From: Schlegelella_A sp963778525
Lineage (GTDB): Bacteria > Pseudomonadota > Gammaproteobacteria > Burkholderiales > Burkholderiaceae_C
Reading direction: 5' to 3'
DNA: 64,000 nt
Assembly (NCBI GenBank): GCA_963778525.1
Contig: CAVZUJ010000001.1
Location: 372,001-436,000 of the forward strand
Both the position numbers and the translations under genes were made by a program. Under the pieces are notes generated by a model. That model ran no database searches, was not told where the DNA came from, and saw only the letters and a list, made by a program, of their open reading frames with translations. Every line of letters starts with the position of its first letter. The stretch's first letter is position 1. Of this stretch, positions 54,315 through 63,851 are shown one piece after another.

Positions 54315-56216
54315 TCATGCCAGTCCCAAGTCCGCCGCGCTGGACCGCAGCGGTACCGTGAGCAATATCACGACGCCGTGTCCCGGGCGCGATTCAACCA
54401 GGCACTGCCCGCTCATCTGCTTGGCCCGCTTCTTCATTGTCGACATGCCTTGTCCGCGGGTGATATCGCTGTGAATCCCGCGGCCGTCGTCGCGCACCAC
54501 GATCTTCAGGTCGTCGCCTTCGATCAGGCAACCGACGACGCAATGCGACGCGCCGCTGTGCTTGATCACGTTGCTGACCGCCTCGCGCAGCACCCGCGTG
54601 AGCTGCATGTACATGCGCGACGACAACATCGGCGGATCGGCCAGGGTCGGGTTGTCCCAGCGCGCTTCGATGTGCGCCTGGCCCAGGCGGCCGATGGTTT
54701 CCGAGCGCCAGTCGGCAATGGCGTCATCGAGGCGAACCGGCCTGCCGGCCAGGCCACGCACCGAAAGGCGCATTTCCTCGAGCGCCTCGCGCGCGAGGTC
54801 GGGTATGCGCGCGCTATCGCGGGTGTGAACGATCGTCAGCAGCTTCGCGCCCAGGTCGTCATGCAGGTCGGAGGCGATCCGCTTGCGCTCGAGCTCGGTG
54901 AACTGGCCGACGCGTTGCGTGGTCAGGTCCTCCACCTGGGCCTGCATCTCGGCCTTGAGCCGCTGCAGATCGCCGGCCACGCGGTTGCGGTCGGCTTCCA
55001 TGGCGCGCAGGGCCTTGGCGAACATCAGGAAGAGACGCAGGCCGACCACCATGAAGAGAACGGGAACGGCGACTTGGCCAGCCGAGACGACCGGGACTGC
55101 GATCACGCCGGCTTGCGCCGCCAGCTCGAAGATCAGCGTTGCAGTTCCGACCGCGACCGCCACGGCCATCGGCAGGAAGTCCTGCGGCCGCTGCCGGCGC
55201 GTGATCGCCAGGTAGATGCCCATCACGCCCACAAGCTCCGCAGCCATGACGAAGTACCAGACGATCGCCGCATCGAACATGTGCTGCGGCCCGACCAGTA
55301 TCAGGGACGCCGGCAGCAACACCCATTGCAGCGCGATCAGGTTCTCGATCACCCGAGAGCGGCGACCGGCGAACGTGAGGAAGAACTGGATAGCGAGCGC
55401 CACGAGGACGCTCCATGCCGCGCACAGCAGGAACTCGGTGACTTCAGTCGACCACGGCAGGTCGCGCGACGACCAGGCCAGCGACCAGGTCGCCCAGGCG
55501 AGTCCGAGCCAGCCCAGGTATGAGAAGTAGACCTCGCGCCGGTTCAGCCAGCCCACCGCGACGAGAACGCAGCCCATCCCGATCAGGAGGAGACTGCTCG
55601 CCTCGACCCAGGTCACGCCCCAGAAGTAGCGCTGGGCATGACGGGCCCGCAACACCGAAAGGAAATCGACTTCGACGGGCGAGAGCCCGCCCGCTTCCCC
55701 GCGCGTCGCCACGCGGCCGAGCGAGTGGCCCTGGACGCGAATATCGAGCAGGTTCTCGTTGCTGTGAAGCACGCTGGGCGGCAACGCCACGAGCTGCGGG
55801 CGATTGCAATTGCGCGCCACCGGCTCCTCCATCCGGCCACCCGAAAACACCATGACGCCGTTCAGCCGCACCTGCAGGTTGCTGCAGGCGCGCTCGATGT
55901 AGAGGGCGATCTGGTCGTTCAGGGGCGGATCGCCGGCGATCCGCAAACCCAGGCGATACCAGACGCTGCCGTCGTAGTCGGGCCGCGATTGCGACCACTC
56001 GTCCGGCAGTGCAACACTGCTGCCCTTCTCTCCGACCGGAAAGCTGCCGTTGGGGCTGGCGGCTGTCAGGGCACGGTCGAGGATGACGCTCTTCGGTGCC
56101 GGGCCCTGCGCGCTGGCCGGCCAAGCCGTCACGGTCAAAGCCAGGAGCGACAGGACCAGGAATCGCAGCCCACCGCCTCGGGGGTTCGGAAACGCGAAAG
56201 GACAACCGGCAGGCAT
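54315..56216 (-). CDS. sensor histidine kinase with 7TM-type input
   Basis: A 633-residue membrane sensor. A signal peptide is followed by a beta-rich extracytoplasmic domain (DEWSQSRPDYDGSVWYRLGL, LYIERACSNLQVRLNG) like that of 7TMR-DISM sensors, then about seven helices between residues 195 and 400. The kinase core is of the NarX/DegS type: ERKRIASDLHDDLGAKLL with H452, VLREAVSNVIKHSGASH (N box), KIVVRDDGRGI and RGQGMSTMKKRAKQMSG. It pairs naturally with the LuxR-type regulator downstream. What it senses is unknown; the ectodomain type often binds carbohydrates or small envelope ligands. Confidence 0.88.
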   Translation of the reverse strand: MPAGCPFAFPNPRGGGLRFLVLSLLALTVTAWPASAQGPAPKSVILDRALTAASPNGSFPVGEKGSSVALPDEWSQSRPDYDGSVWYRLGLRIAGDPPLNDQIALYIERACSNLQVRLNGVMVFSGGRMEEPVARNCNRPQLVALPPSVLHSNENLLDIRVQGHSLGRVATRGEAGGLSPVEVDFLSVLRARHAQRYFWGVTWVEASSLLLIGMGCVLVAVGWLNRREVYFSYLGWLGLAWATWSLAWSSRDLPWSTEVTEFLLCAAWSVLVALAIQFFLTFAGRRSRVIENLIALQWVLLPASLILVGPQHMFDAAIVWYFVMAAELVGVMGIYLAITRRQRPQDFLPMAVAVAVGTATLIFELAAQAGVIAVPVVSAGQVAVPVLFMVVGLRLFLMFAKALRAMEADRNRVAGDLQRLKAEMQAQVEDLTTQRVGQFTELERKRIASDLHDDLGAKLLTIVHTRDSARIPDLAREALEEMRLSVRGLAGRPVRLDDAIADWRSETIGRLGQAHIEARWDNPTLADPPMLSSRMYMQLTRVLREAVSNVIKHSGASHCVVGCLIEGDDLKIVVRDDGRGIHSDITRGQGMSTMKKRAKQMSGQCLVESRPGHGVVILLTVPLRSSAADLGLA

Positions 56217-56269
56217 CGAAATGGATTGTGCGGGAACGACGCCGGTCGCGGCGCGCTCCGACCGGCCAG

Positions 56270-56296
56270 AAAAAAGGCGAACCGGAGTTCGCCTTT
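56270..56296 (-). terminator. Rho-independent terminator of the PEP-CTERM gene at 56329
   Basis: Read on the minus strand, the sequence is AAA, then stem GGCGAA, loop CTCCGG, stem TTCGCC, then TTTTTT. It stands 33 bases after the stop of the PEP-CTERM gene. With A-run and T-run on both sides it would also work, more weakly, on the plus strand. It separates the PEP-CTERM gene from the sensor-kinase operon. Confidence 0.85.
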
Positions 56297-56328
56297 GTGG
56301 ACTGCGGGCGCGAAGCCCGAACCGTCGC

Positions 56329-56994
56329 TCAGGACTTGCGGCGCCTCGCCATGAAGCCGAGCGCCGCCAGACCCGCCATGAACAGCGCGTAGGTCTCGGG
56401 TTCCGGCACGGGAGTGACGACGGATTCGATCGTGCCCGTCACGCCAACCGACTGGCCCTTGAAGAGCGACACGTCGTTGACGAAGAAGTCGAACTGGCCG
56501 CTGTTATCCGCGCCGAAGGTGAAGTGCTGCGGCGTATTGTCGAAGTTCACGAAGACTCCGCCGCCGGTGGCGCTGACGGTGCCGATCAGCAGGTCGGTGA
56601 AAACGCTCGAGCCCGGAATGGTGTTGGGCGGCGCGGTGAACGTGACCAGGAGGTCGAAGTGCTGGCCGGTGTACGAGAACGGGTCGCCCGTGAGGGTGAA
56701 CGAACCGAGGTTGTCGATGTTGGGCGTGCCCGGACCCGCGCCGATGGAGACGAAGCCGCCTGCGGTCTCGACGTCGAAGGTCGAGTTGAGATACGTCAGC
56801 CCGCCGAGCGTCGCGCTCTGGCTGGACGATGTGTTGGTGGGCAAACACGAGGTCGCAGGCGACACGGCGAAGCAACCGTCGGAGTAGCCGATGAAGGTGG
56901 TCTCCAAGGCGTTGGCAGGTCCGGCCGCCAGGCCGAGCACGGCTCCGGCCGCGACGACGATCGCACGGACATTGAAAATTGGGTTGACCTTCAT
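56329..56994 (-). CDS. PEP-CTERM sorting domain protein
   Basis: A 221-residue secreted protein. ATG 56994 follows GGAG and a signal peptide ends near GPANALE. The body is Thr/Ser/Gly-rich and beta-type (FDLLVTFTAPPNTIPGSSVF) with one Cys pair (GCFAVSPATSC). The C-terminus is a textbook exosortase signal: VPEPETYALFMAGLAALGFM followed by ARRRKS. The exosortase removes this tail in the membrane and releases or attaches the body. It closely follows the cistron end with its own terminator. Confidence 0.9.
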   Translation of the reverse strand: MKVNPIFNVRAIVVAAGAVLGLAAGPANALETTFIGYSDGCFAVSPATSCLPTNTSSSQSATLGGLTYLNSTFDVETAGGFVSIGAGPGTPNIDNLGSFTLTGDPFSYTGQHFDLLVTFTAPPNTIPGSSVFTDLLIGTVSATGGGVFVNFDNTPQHFTFGADNSGQFDFFVNDVSLFKGQSVGVTGTIESVVTPVPEPETYALFMAGLAALGFMARRRKS

Positions 56995-57110
56995 GATTAC
57001 TCCAGAGAAAACGTCGGATTCCGGGCTCGGATGAGAAGCGGCAGACGAGTCATTGGACGCGCAAATGCGCCGCTGACAAACCCCCGGAACAGGGGGTAGT
57101 TTGTAGGACG

Positions 57111-57827
57111 TCACGCAATCGTGTGAAACCCGCGCAGCGCTCCGCCGCCTTGCCGGGCGTTACGGCGCACCACCGCGCCAATGCCGAAGAGACCGAGCGC
57201 CATCAACAGGACGGTGGAAGGCTCCGGCACCGGCGTGCGGACATCCGCCGTCTGCGGGTAGATGAGGTCCTGGTGATCCGCGCTCTCGAGGACGCTGATC
57301 GTCGGGCCGGTGGCGCCGAGGCCGCCGAGCCACGTGGAAGCCTGCGTCAGCGCGCCGGACGTGGCGGCGGTGCCGCCGCTGAACTCGGCCGAGCCGCCGG
57401 TCAGACTGTAGGTTCCGGTCGTCTCGTAGGCAATTTCCCAGACCGCGATCTGGAACGCTGCCTCGAGCACCGCGGTGTTGACCACACCGGCTTCGGCGTA
57501 CAGGCGACTGAGATCGGTGTAGGCACTGCTGTTGGCGAAGACGTGCGTGCCACCGACGGGGACGTATCCGGGGTACGCCGGCGCACCGAAGCTGATCGTC
57601 TGGTAGACGTCGACGCAGTAGGTCTCGAAGGTCGGGCCCCCGTTGTCGATCGTCAGGAAGCCGCCCGCGCTCACGTTCTCGGTCCTCGGGGCGTTGGGCG
57701 ACGACATCGTGATCGTGACCGTCTCCGAGCCGTGCGCGAAGCCCGGGAAGGAAACGAGGTCGGCGCGCGCCGGGGCGGCAAGCAGGCTGCAGGCGGCGGC
57801 GGCGAGGGAAAGGGCAAGGTGGCGCAT
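57111..57827 (-). CDS. PEP-CTERM sorting domain protein with long basic tail
   Basis: A 238-residue secreted protein; ATG 57827 precedes a short signal peptide (ending near ARADL). The mature part is a Thr/Ser/Gly-rich domain with FETYCVDVYQTISFG and a helical stretch (LEAAFQIAVWEIAYETTG) similar to the thioester-like/'PEP-CTERM' surface proteins that keep a single Cys. The sorting signal VPEPSTVLLMALGLFGIGAV ends in VRR but is followed by 14 more residues (NARQGGGALRGFHTIA), which is unusual because such signals normally end within a few residues of the arginines. It sits head-to-head with the next PEP-CTERM gene. Confidence 0.88.
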   Translation of the reverse strand: MRHLALSLAAAACSLLAAPARADLVSFPGFAHGSETVTITMSSPNAPRTENVSAGGFLTIDNGGPTFETYCVDVYQTISFGAPAYPGYVPVGGTHVFANSSAYTDLSRLYAEAGVVNTAVLEAAFQIAVWEIAYETTGTYSLTGGSAEFSGGTAATSGALTQASTWLGGLGATGPTISVLESADHQDLIYPQTADVRTPVPEPSTVLLMALGLFGIGAVVRRNARQGGGALRGFHTIA

Positions 57828-58150
57828 CTTTTATTCCGTAGTGAGTACCGGCCGGCAAATCGGTGACGGCAGCGGACTCTAATGAGCACAGCCGGTACTC
57901 CGCATCCCGCGATCACGGGGGATGCGGCCCCGCAAGCGACAGACGGTCGATCAGAGGGTGCCAAATGCAACGCCCTGCCGCCTTTTGCTACCGGACGTGT
58001 CCGAAGCGTGCCTCTTTCGCTGCACGACGGCCTTCCCCGGGTCGTCGGGGACATGCGCTGCCTCATGCACGCCTCGCCACCCCCTGATCGCGGGATGGCG
58101 AAAACCGCGCGAAGCGCCATGCTCGCGTCCTTGCCAAGGAAGGGGCTCCC
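57828..58150. other. divergent control region of two PEP-CTERM genes
   Basis: About 320 bases between two divergent PEP-CTERM genes. It contains an inverted repeat CGGAC-GT-GTCCG at 57992-58003 within TACCGGACGTGTCCGAAG, and a strong ribosome site (AAGGAAGGGG) before ATG 58151. No clear promoter box, sigma-54 site, riboswitch or small ORF with conserved features is seen. Confidence 0.4.
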
Positions 58151-58981
58151 ATGAAATTGTCAACGCTCGCCGCCGCCGTCTCGGCCGCCGCCGTCCTGTC
58201 CATGCTGCCGATGTCGTCGGCCTACGCGCTCGACACCGTCACGATCACCTACTTCACCATCGGCTCAAGCGACCAGGATGACAACCATCTCGGCTTCGGC
58301 ACCGTCGACAACGAAGTGCAGAACATGCTCGGCCCGAACCACTTGCCGGTGCTCAACACTGCGGCCTTCGGTTGCATCTCGAACTGCTTCACCCTCGGCG
58401 CTCCGACCGACGTCACGGCCGGCGGCGAGATCACATACTGGAGTCCGTCCCTGAACCACGGCGGCCCGGGCGGCACCTCCGACGTGACGCAAACCGGCTC
58501 CTCCACGGTCACCTTGCCCTTCAACGTCCCGAGCAATTTTTTCCCGCCGAACGGTACCGGCAGCGGTGATGGCGGCGACAACGGCTTCCAGGCCGCCACG
58601 CTCACCGGCACGCTGAACGTGACGAACCCGGAGCTGATCAGCTTTTCGATCGGCGCCGACGACATGGCCTTCGCCTATCTCGACAATACGCTCGTCTGCG
58701 ACCTCGGTGGCATCCATGCCGACACGCCCGGCACCTGCGTCACGCCGTTCACCATCGCGGCCGGACCGCACCTCCTGCAGGTCTTCTTCGTCGACCTGAA
58801 CGTGGTCCAGTCGGGCCTCACCTTCGACGTGACGACACAAGACGTGACCGTGACTCCGCCTGTCCCCGAGCCCTCGACCTGGCTGCTGATGGGCATGGGC
58901 CTGTTCGGCATGCTCGCGCTGGCGCGGCGCCGGCAACAGCGTGGCGGCACGCCGCGCCTCGCCGGCCCACTGGCCGCGTAG
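58151..58981 (+). CDS. PEP-CTERM sorting domain protein with long basic tail
   Basis: A 276-residue exported protein with a signal peptide cut near AYALD. The body is beta-rich with many Thr/Asp/Gly and three Cys pairs or singles (FGCISNCFTLG, LVCDLGGIHADTPGTCV); FSIGADDMAFAYLDNTLVCD resembles lectin-like or CBM-like strand patterns. The sorting signal VPEPSTWLLMGMGLFGMLAL and ARRRQQR is followed by GGTPRLAGPLAA, again a tail longer than usual. It is a probable substrate of exosortase B and is convergent with the MFS gene. Confidence 0.9.
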   Translation: MKLSTLAAAVSAAAVLSMLPMSSAYALDTVTITYFTIGSSDQDDNHLGFGTVDNEVQNMLGPNHLPVLNTAAFGCISNCFTLGAPTDVTAGGEITYWSPSLNHGGPGGTSDVTQTGSSTVTLPFNVPSNFFPPNGTGSGDGGDNGFQAATLTGTLNVTNPELISFSIGADDMAFAYLDNTLVCDLGGIHADTPGTCVTPFTIAAGPHLLQVFFVDLNVVQSGLTFDVTTQDVTVTPPVPEPSTWLLMGMGLFGMLALARRRQQRGGTPRLAGPLAA

Positions 58982-59003
58982 TCACCGCCTCGCTATCGGC
59001 CGA

Positions 59004-60194
59004 TCAGCGCAGCTCCTTCTTCAGGAGCAAGGCCACCGGCAGCAGCATCAGCCCGGCCGCGCAGACGGCCAGCGGCGCGAACGCTGAGGCGGGCACGCCG
59101 CTGAGGTCCCAGGCGAGGCCGCTGGCCACGGTGATCGCCACCGCGCCGCCGTAGCTCAGGGTGAACATCCCTGCCGAGGTGCGCGCGACGTCTTCCGGGC
59201 GGCAGAGCAGCGGCGGCAGCGTCAAGCCGAGGATGAGCGCGGCGGCGTCTGAGAATCCGAGCAGCGCGGCCCAGGCGATCGTCACCGGGCCGACCGTCAG
59301 CACCAGCCCGGCCAGTGCAACGAGCGATCCAGCGCCTGCGGCGATGAAAGGCCAGGCTCGGCGCTCGAGCCGGCCCGCCACGGCAAGCAGCAGGAACGAC
59401 GCCGGCAACTGGCCGAAATTGAGGGCCAGCAGGGCATGGCTGATGAGGTCCGGCCGACCCATGCTGGTGAGATAGATCGGAATGAAGGCGTTGGCGCTGA
59501 AGTAGATCGCGTTGACGCAGCAGAACAGCGCACCCAGGCGCCAGACCAGCCCGCGGTGCCAATCGGGCAGCCAGCGCTGCGGCGTTTCAGCGGCCAGGGC
59601 GGACGCGCCCTGCCGGCGCGGCGCCAGCAATCGAACCGCGACTGCGATGACGGCGACCGGCAGCGCCCAGAACGCGAGCGCCCCGCGCCAGCTGCCGTGG
59701 AGCGCGGGCAGGAGCAGCGGCACGGTCAGCAGCACCGGAACGATCTCGCCCACGAGCAGCCCGTTGGTGTAGACCGCCGTGCCGAGGCCGACGCGGCGCG
59801 GCAGCCATTGGCGCACGGTGCTCGGCATGATCGGCTGCATCAGCGCCACGCCCACCGACATCACGATCGTGGTGACGAAGAGCACCGCGAAGCTGTCGCT
59901 GAGGCCGCGCAGTGCCGATCCGGCGGCCACCAGCAGCAGGCTACCGATGAGTGCCGCCCGCACGCCCAGGCGAGCCACGAGCAGCGAGCCGAGCAAGGCC
60001 GCAATCGCGAACAGCGCCGGGGCGATGCTGCTCAGCAGGCCGACCTGCGTGGCGCTGAGCCTGAACTCGTCGCGGACCATCGCGATGACCGGCGGCACGG
60101 CGAGGATCGTCAGCCGCAGCGCGTTGCCGGCCAGCCAGAGCAGCGCGAGCGCAGTCCACAGCTCGCGCCGAGCGTCGGGATCGCGCTCGCTCAC
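59004..60194 (-). CDS. MFS transporter (CynX/NimT-like)
   Basis: A 396-residue permease with twelve hydrophobic segments. The N-terminus LTILAVPPVIAMVRDEFRLS and TQVGLLSSIAPALFAIAALL match the CynX/NimT cyanate-transporter-like group; VGVALMQPIMPSTVRQWLP is the conserved loop. The start is GTG 60194 (SERDPDARRELW), since upstream codons have no ribosome site and would overlap the divergent promoter. It is convergent with the PEP-CTERM gene (22 bases) and divergent from the Rieske/FAD gene. The substrate is unknown. Confidence 0.82.
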   Translation of the reverse strand: MSERDPDARRELWTALALLWLAGNALRLTILAVPPVIAMVRDEFRLSATQVGLLSSIAPALFAIAALLGSLLVARLGVRAALIGSLLLVAAGSALRGLSDSFAVLFVTTIVMSVGVALMQPIMPSTVRQWLPRRVGLGTAVYTNGLLVGEIVPVLLTVPLLLPALHGSWRGALAFWALPVAVIAVAVRLLAPRRQGASALAAETPQRWLPDWHRGLVWRLGALFCCVNAIYFSANAFIPIYLTSMGRPDLISHALLALNFGQLPASFLLLAVAGRLERRAWPFIAAGAGSLVALAGLVLTVGPVTIAWAALLGFSDAAALILGLTLPPLLCRPEDVARTSAGMFTLSYGGAVAITVASGLAWDLSGVPASAFAPLAVCAAGLMLLPVALLLKKELR

Positions 60195-60312
60195 GCCGAT
60201 CCCGGCTCGTCGACGATCTTCATCAGGTGGTTTTCCGAGGCACGATGAAAGCGCCCAAGCATATGCTCGGGCCGATGGCGTCGCTCGTCGTTGCGCCTCC
60301 ACGAGGATCGAC

Positions 60313-61861
60313 ATGAGTGACGAAAAAGCGAGCGAGCTGGCCGGCCCTGACTTCGGCCAAGGCGTTCCCGCATGCGACGCTGCTGGAGTCCGTCCCTTGC
60401 CTCGGGCACGCCGAGGGCGAAGCGGTCATCGTCGTGCGGCGCGGCGCCGAGCTGTTCGCGATCGGCGCCTCCTGCACGCACTACGGCGGTCCGCTCGCCG
60501 AAGGACTGGTCGAGGGCGACACGGTGCGCTGTCCCTGGCATCACGCCTGCTTCAGCCTGCGCACCGGCGAAGCGCTGCGCGCGCCGGCGCTCGATCCGGT
60601 CGCCTGCTGGCGCGTGGAAGAGCGCGACGGCAAGGTCCGCGTCGCCGGCCGTGTCGATGCCGCGAGCCCGCCACCGTCGCGCGCGTCCGGACAGGCGCGC
60701 GGCCCGGCCTCGATCGTCATCGTCGGCGGTGGCGCGGCCGGCAACGCCGCGGCCGAGATGCTGCGGCGCGAGCACTACGACGGCCCGATCACCCTGCTCA
60801 GCGCCGACGACTCGCTGCCCTGCGATCGACCCAACCTCTCCAAGAACTATCTCGCCGGCAATGCGCCCGAAGAATGGATCCCGCTGCGCTCGGCCGAGTT
60901 CTATCGCGAGCGACGCATCGACCTGAAGCTGAACGCGCGGGTCGCCGACATCGACACCGCGAGCCGCCATGTGCAGCTCGAAGATGGCAGCCGCCACGCC
61001 TACGACGCGCTCCTGCTGGCCACCGGCGCAGAGCCGGTGCATCTCGACATCGCCGGCAGCAAGCTGCCGCACGTGCACTACCTGCGCACTTGGGCCGACA
61101 GCCGCACGCTCGTTGCGGCCGCCACCCAGGCGCGCCGCGCCGTCGTGATCGGCGCCAGCTTCATCGGCCTGGAGGTTGCCGCCTCGCTGCGCGCGCGCAA
61201 GATCGAGGTGCACGTCGTCGGACGCGAGAAGGTGCTGATGGAAAACGTTCTCGGCGCCGACGTCGGCGCCTTCCTGCGCCGGCTGCACGAAGACCATGGC
61301 GTCACCTTCCATCTCGACGCGGCCGTCGCTTCGATCAGCGAGAACGCGGTGACGCTGGCGAGCGGCGAATCCTTGCCCGCCGATCTCGTCGTCGTCGGCA
61401 TCGGCGTGCGCCCGGCGCTCGCCCTCGCGCAGCGCGCCGGCCTGGCCATCGATCGAGGCGTGAGCGTCGACCGCTATCTTGCGACGAGCGATGCCCGCAT
61501 CTACGCCGCCGGCGACATCGCACGCTGGCCCGACCGGCTGGGCGGCGAGCCCGTCCGCGTCGAGCACTGGGTCGTGGCCGAGCGGCAAGGCCAGGTGGCC
61601 GCCCGCAACATGCTCGGCGCGCGCGAGCCCTTCGACATGGTGCCGTTCTTCTGGACCGAGCAATACGACTTCAGCCTGGCCTACGTGGGCCACGCCGAAC
61701 GCTTCGACGCGGTCGAGATCGACGGCAGCCTCGAAGCCCGCGACTGCAAGCTCACCTATCGGCGCGGCGGCCGCAAGCTCGCCGTCGCCGTCGTGCAACG
61801 CGATCTCGAAGGCCTGCGCAGCGAAGCCGAGCTCGAGCGCACGCTGGCCGCCAGCGCGTGA
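60313..61861 (+). CDS. Rieske/FAD-dependent oxidoreductase (AIF/ferredoxin reductase-like)
   Basis: An about 515-residue flavoprotein with an N-terminal Rieske domain: CTHYGGPL and CPWHHACFSL give the C-x-H...C-x2-H ligands. Then come the FAD site SIVIVGGGAAGNAAAEMLR, ITLLSADDSLPCDRPNLSK, the NAD site AVVIGASFIGLEVAASLRA and YAAGDIARWPDR. Such proteins are Rieske-fused relatives of AIFM3 and pass electrons from NADH to partners. ATG 60313 (MSDEKASELAGPDF) matches the family start but needs one frame change near 60370; GTG 60317 gives an open frame with a different N-terminal 18 residues. I prefer 60313. Confidence 0.85.
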
Positions 61862-61889
61862 TCGCATCCAACCCAAGGAGACAACCCCG

Positions 61890-62243
61890 ATGAGCTATAT
61901 CGATGGATTCGTGACCCCGGTTCAGAACGCCAACCGCGAGGCCTACATCGCGCATGCCAAGGAAACGGCGGCGATGTTCAAGGAGTTCGGCGCCACCCGC
62001 GTCGTGGAGTGCTGGGGCGACGACGTGCCCGAAGGCAAGCTCACCTCGTTCGGCCTGGCCGTGAAGCGCGAGCCGAGCGAGTCGGTGGTGTTCTCGTGGA
62101 TCGTCTGGCCGTCGCGCGAAGCCCGCGACGAGGCCTGGAAAAAGCTCATGGCCGACCCGCGCATGCAACCGGGCGCGATGGCCGCGCCCTTCGACGGCAA
62201 GCGCCTCATCTATGGCGGCTTCCAGGTGCTGCTGGACGTCTAG
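61890..62243 (+). CDS. DUF1428 family protein
   Basis: A 117-residue cytoplasmic protein. MSYIDGFVTPVQNANREAYI starts the family motif, followed by KETAAMFKEFGATRVVECWG, SVVFSWIVWPSREARDEAW and KLMADPRMQPGAMAAPFDG, ending GGFQVLLDV. The fold is an alpha-beta plait (ferredoxin-like) with unknown role. The ribosome site AAGGAG lies 9 bases before ATG 61890. It follows the Rieske/FAD gene by 28 bases, so a shared transcript is likely. Confidence 0.92.
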   Translation: MSYIDGFVTPVQNANREAYIAHAKETAAMFKEFGATRVVECWGDDVPEGKLTSFGLAVKREPSESVVFSWIVWPSREARDEAWKKLMADPRMQPGAMAAPFDGKRLIYGGFQVLLDV

Positions 62244-62277
62244 CGAAGCCGCGGACGAAGGCGCCAGGCGGCCAGCC

Positions 62278-62655
62278 ATGGCTTCGCGATCGCCTGAAGA
62301 CGCGGCGCCCGCGACGACGAAAAGGCCGGGCCGATACAAGCACGTCCTCGACGCACTGGTCGGAAAGTTCCATGGCTTTCCCGACGGCATCTTCGCGCAG
62401 GGAACGACGCGCGTCGGCGCGATCCGCTACGTCGACCTGAGCGAGCGCCGCGTCTACAACAACGGCGAGATCACGCGCGACGCCACGGGCCATGCCCGCG
62501 TCGAGCGCATCGAGCGGACCGAGACCGTCCCCGAATGGAAGGCCGTGCCGCACCTGCAGTTCGCCATCGCCATCACCGTGACCGCCAAGGGCCGAGCGCA
62601 TTCGTATCGCGACGAGCCGGGCAGCGAGCTTCGCTTCTTTCCCGATCGGGCATAG
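62278..62655 (+). CDS. conserved protein of unknown function, 125 residues
   Basis: ATG 62278 opens a frame that encodes GRYKHVLDALVGKFHGFPDG, AIRYVDLSERRVYNNGEIT and VPHLQFAIAITVTAKGRAHS, a small alpha/beta protein without signal or membrane helix. I do not recognise the family. It is 34 bases after the DUF1428 gene in the same direction. The codon pattern is the same as its neighbours, so it is a real gene. Confidence 0.65.
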   Translation: MASRSPEDAAPATTKRPGRYKHVLDALVGKFHGFPDGIFAQGTTRVGAIRYVDLSERRVYNNGEITRDATGHARVERIERTETVPEWKAVPHLQFAIAITVTAKGRAHSYRDEPGSELRFFPDRA

Positions 62656-62732
62656 CCAGCGCCGCCCTGTCTCGCGCTCGAACGGGCGCCGCCGTCTACG
62701 CAGAGATGCAGCATGACCTAGAGTCGGCGCCG

Positions 62733-63464
62733 ATGACCTTTCGCACCCTCCTCCACGATCGCCACGTTCGCCGCGGCGCGCGCGACATGCTGGCGTTCGG
62801 CCCGGGCCTCGGCGCCTGGGGCCTGGTGACCGGCGTGGCCATGACGCAAAGCGGCCTGGGTGTGCCGCTCTCGATCCTGATGGCGCTCACCGTCTTTTCC
62901 GGCAGCGCGCAACTCGCCTCGCTGCCTTTGCTCGCCAGTGGCGCGCCGCTGTGGGTGATCTGGGCGTCGGCCCTGTGCGTGAACCTGCGCTTCGTCATCT
63001 TCAGCTCGCAGTGGCGCGTGCATCTGGGCCACCTCCCGCGCGGTCGCCGGCTCGCACTGGGCTATGTGCTGGCCGACTTGAACCTCGTCGTCTTCCAGAA
63101 GGCCTGGAGCCAGAGCGGCAGCGGCCACCAGACGGGGCAGGCGCGCTATGCCGCCGGCGGTGCGGTCGCCCTTTGGTTCGTGTGGCAAGGGGCCTCTCTC
63201 GCCGGCATCCTGCTGTCGTCGCTGATTCCGCTCGAGTGGGGGCTCGGCTTTGCCGGCACGCTCTCGATGCTGGGCATCGCCTACTCGCTGCTCAACGATC
63301 GCACCGCATGGGTCGCGGCCATCGTTTCGGCCGCCGCCGCGGTGGCCGCGTTCGCGCTGCCGTTGAAGATGAACATCCTGGTCGCGATCGCCGCGGCGGT
63401 GGTGGCGAGCCTGCTGATGGCGCAGGCCGGCAAGGCGGCGCAGGCCCTGGGGCGCGAAGCGTAG
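62733..63464 (+). CDS. azlC: AzlC family branched-chain amino acid permease
   Basis: A 243-residue membrane protein. The conserved opening FGPGLGAWGLVTGVAMTQSG, ALTVFSGSAQLASLPLLASG (FxGSAQ motif) and LRFVIFSSQWRVHLGHL are AzlC signatures. It forms an exporter for branched-chain amino acids with the AzlD subunit coded next. The gap to azlD is 5 bases. An upstream GTG/ATG could lengthen it, but ATG 62733 matches the family start. Confidence 0.9.
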   Translation: MTFRTLLHDRHVRRGARDMLAFGPGLGAWGLVTGVAMTQSGLGVPLSILMALTVFSGSAQLASLPLLASGAPLWVIWASALCVNLRFVIFSSQWRVHLGHLPRGRRLALGYVLADLNLVVFQKAWSQSGSGHQTGQARYAAGGAVALWFVWQGASLAGILLSSLIPLEWGLGFAGTLSMLGIAYSLLNDRTAWVAAIVSAAAAVAAFALPLKMNILVAIAAAVVASLLMAQAGKAAQALGREA

Positions 63465-63469
63465 CGGCC

Positions 63470-63832
63470 ATGGACGCAACGACGACCTTGCCCACTACGA
63501 TGCCGCACTGGGCCTACGCCACGATTGCCATCCTCGGCCTGGCGGTGGCGACCTTCGTCACGCGCGGCTTCTTCCTCTGGTCGAAGCGCGAGATGCAGAT
63601 GCCGCCGCCGCTGCAGCGCGCGCTGCAGGTGGCGCCGCTCGCCGCGATCGTCGCCATCACGGCGCCGGAGATCTTTCTTGCGCACGGCGAGCTCATCGCC
63701 ACCTGGCGCGACGCGCGCCTGCTCTCGGCATTGGCGGCGACCGCGTTCTATGCCTGGCGGCCGGGCGTGCTCGGGCCGCTGCTGGCCGGCGTGGCGGTGT
63801 ACATGCCGCTCCGGCTGGCGCTGGGCTGGTAG
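63470..63832 (+). CDS. azlD: AzlD family protein
   Basis: The 120-residue partner of AzlC with four helices: YATIAILGLAVATFVTRGFF, LAAIVAITAPEIFLAHG, LLSALAATAFYAWRPG and LLAGVAVYMPLRLALG. The pattern (TRGFF near the start, APEI in the middle, APG/LRL end) fits AzlD. It is required for AzlC-mediated export of branched-chain amino acids and their analogues. It is convergent with the partial CorC-like gene, with 19 bases between stops. Confidence 0.88.
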   Translation: MDATTTLPTTMPHWAYATIAILGLAVATFVTRGFFLWSKREMQMPPPLQRALQVAPLAAIVAITAPEIFLAHGELIATWRDARLLSALAATAFYAWRPGVLGPLLAGVAVYMPLRLALGW

Positions 63833-63851
63833 GCGCGGCCCTTCGATCGAC

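Noticed and set aside
57880..58150. c-di-GMP or other riboswitch upstream of the PEP-CTERM gene
   Set aside because: No consensus core or stem set fits; only one short inverted repeat is present.
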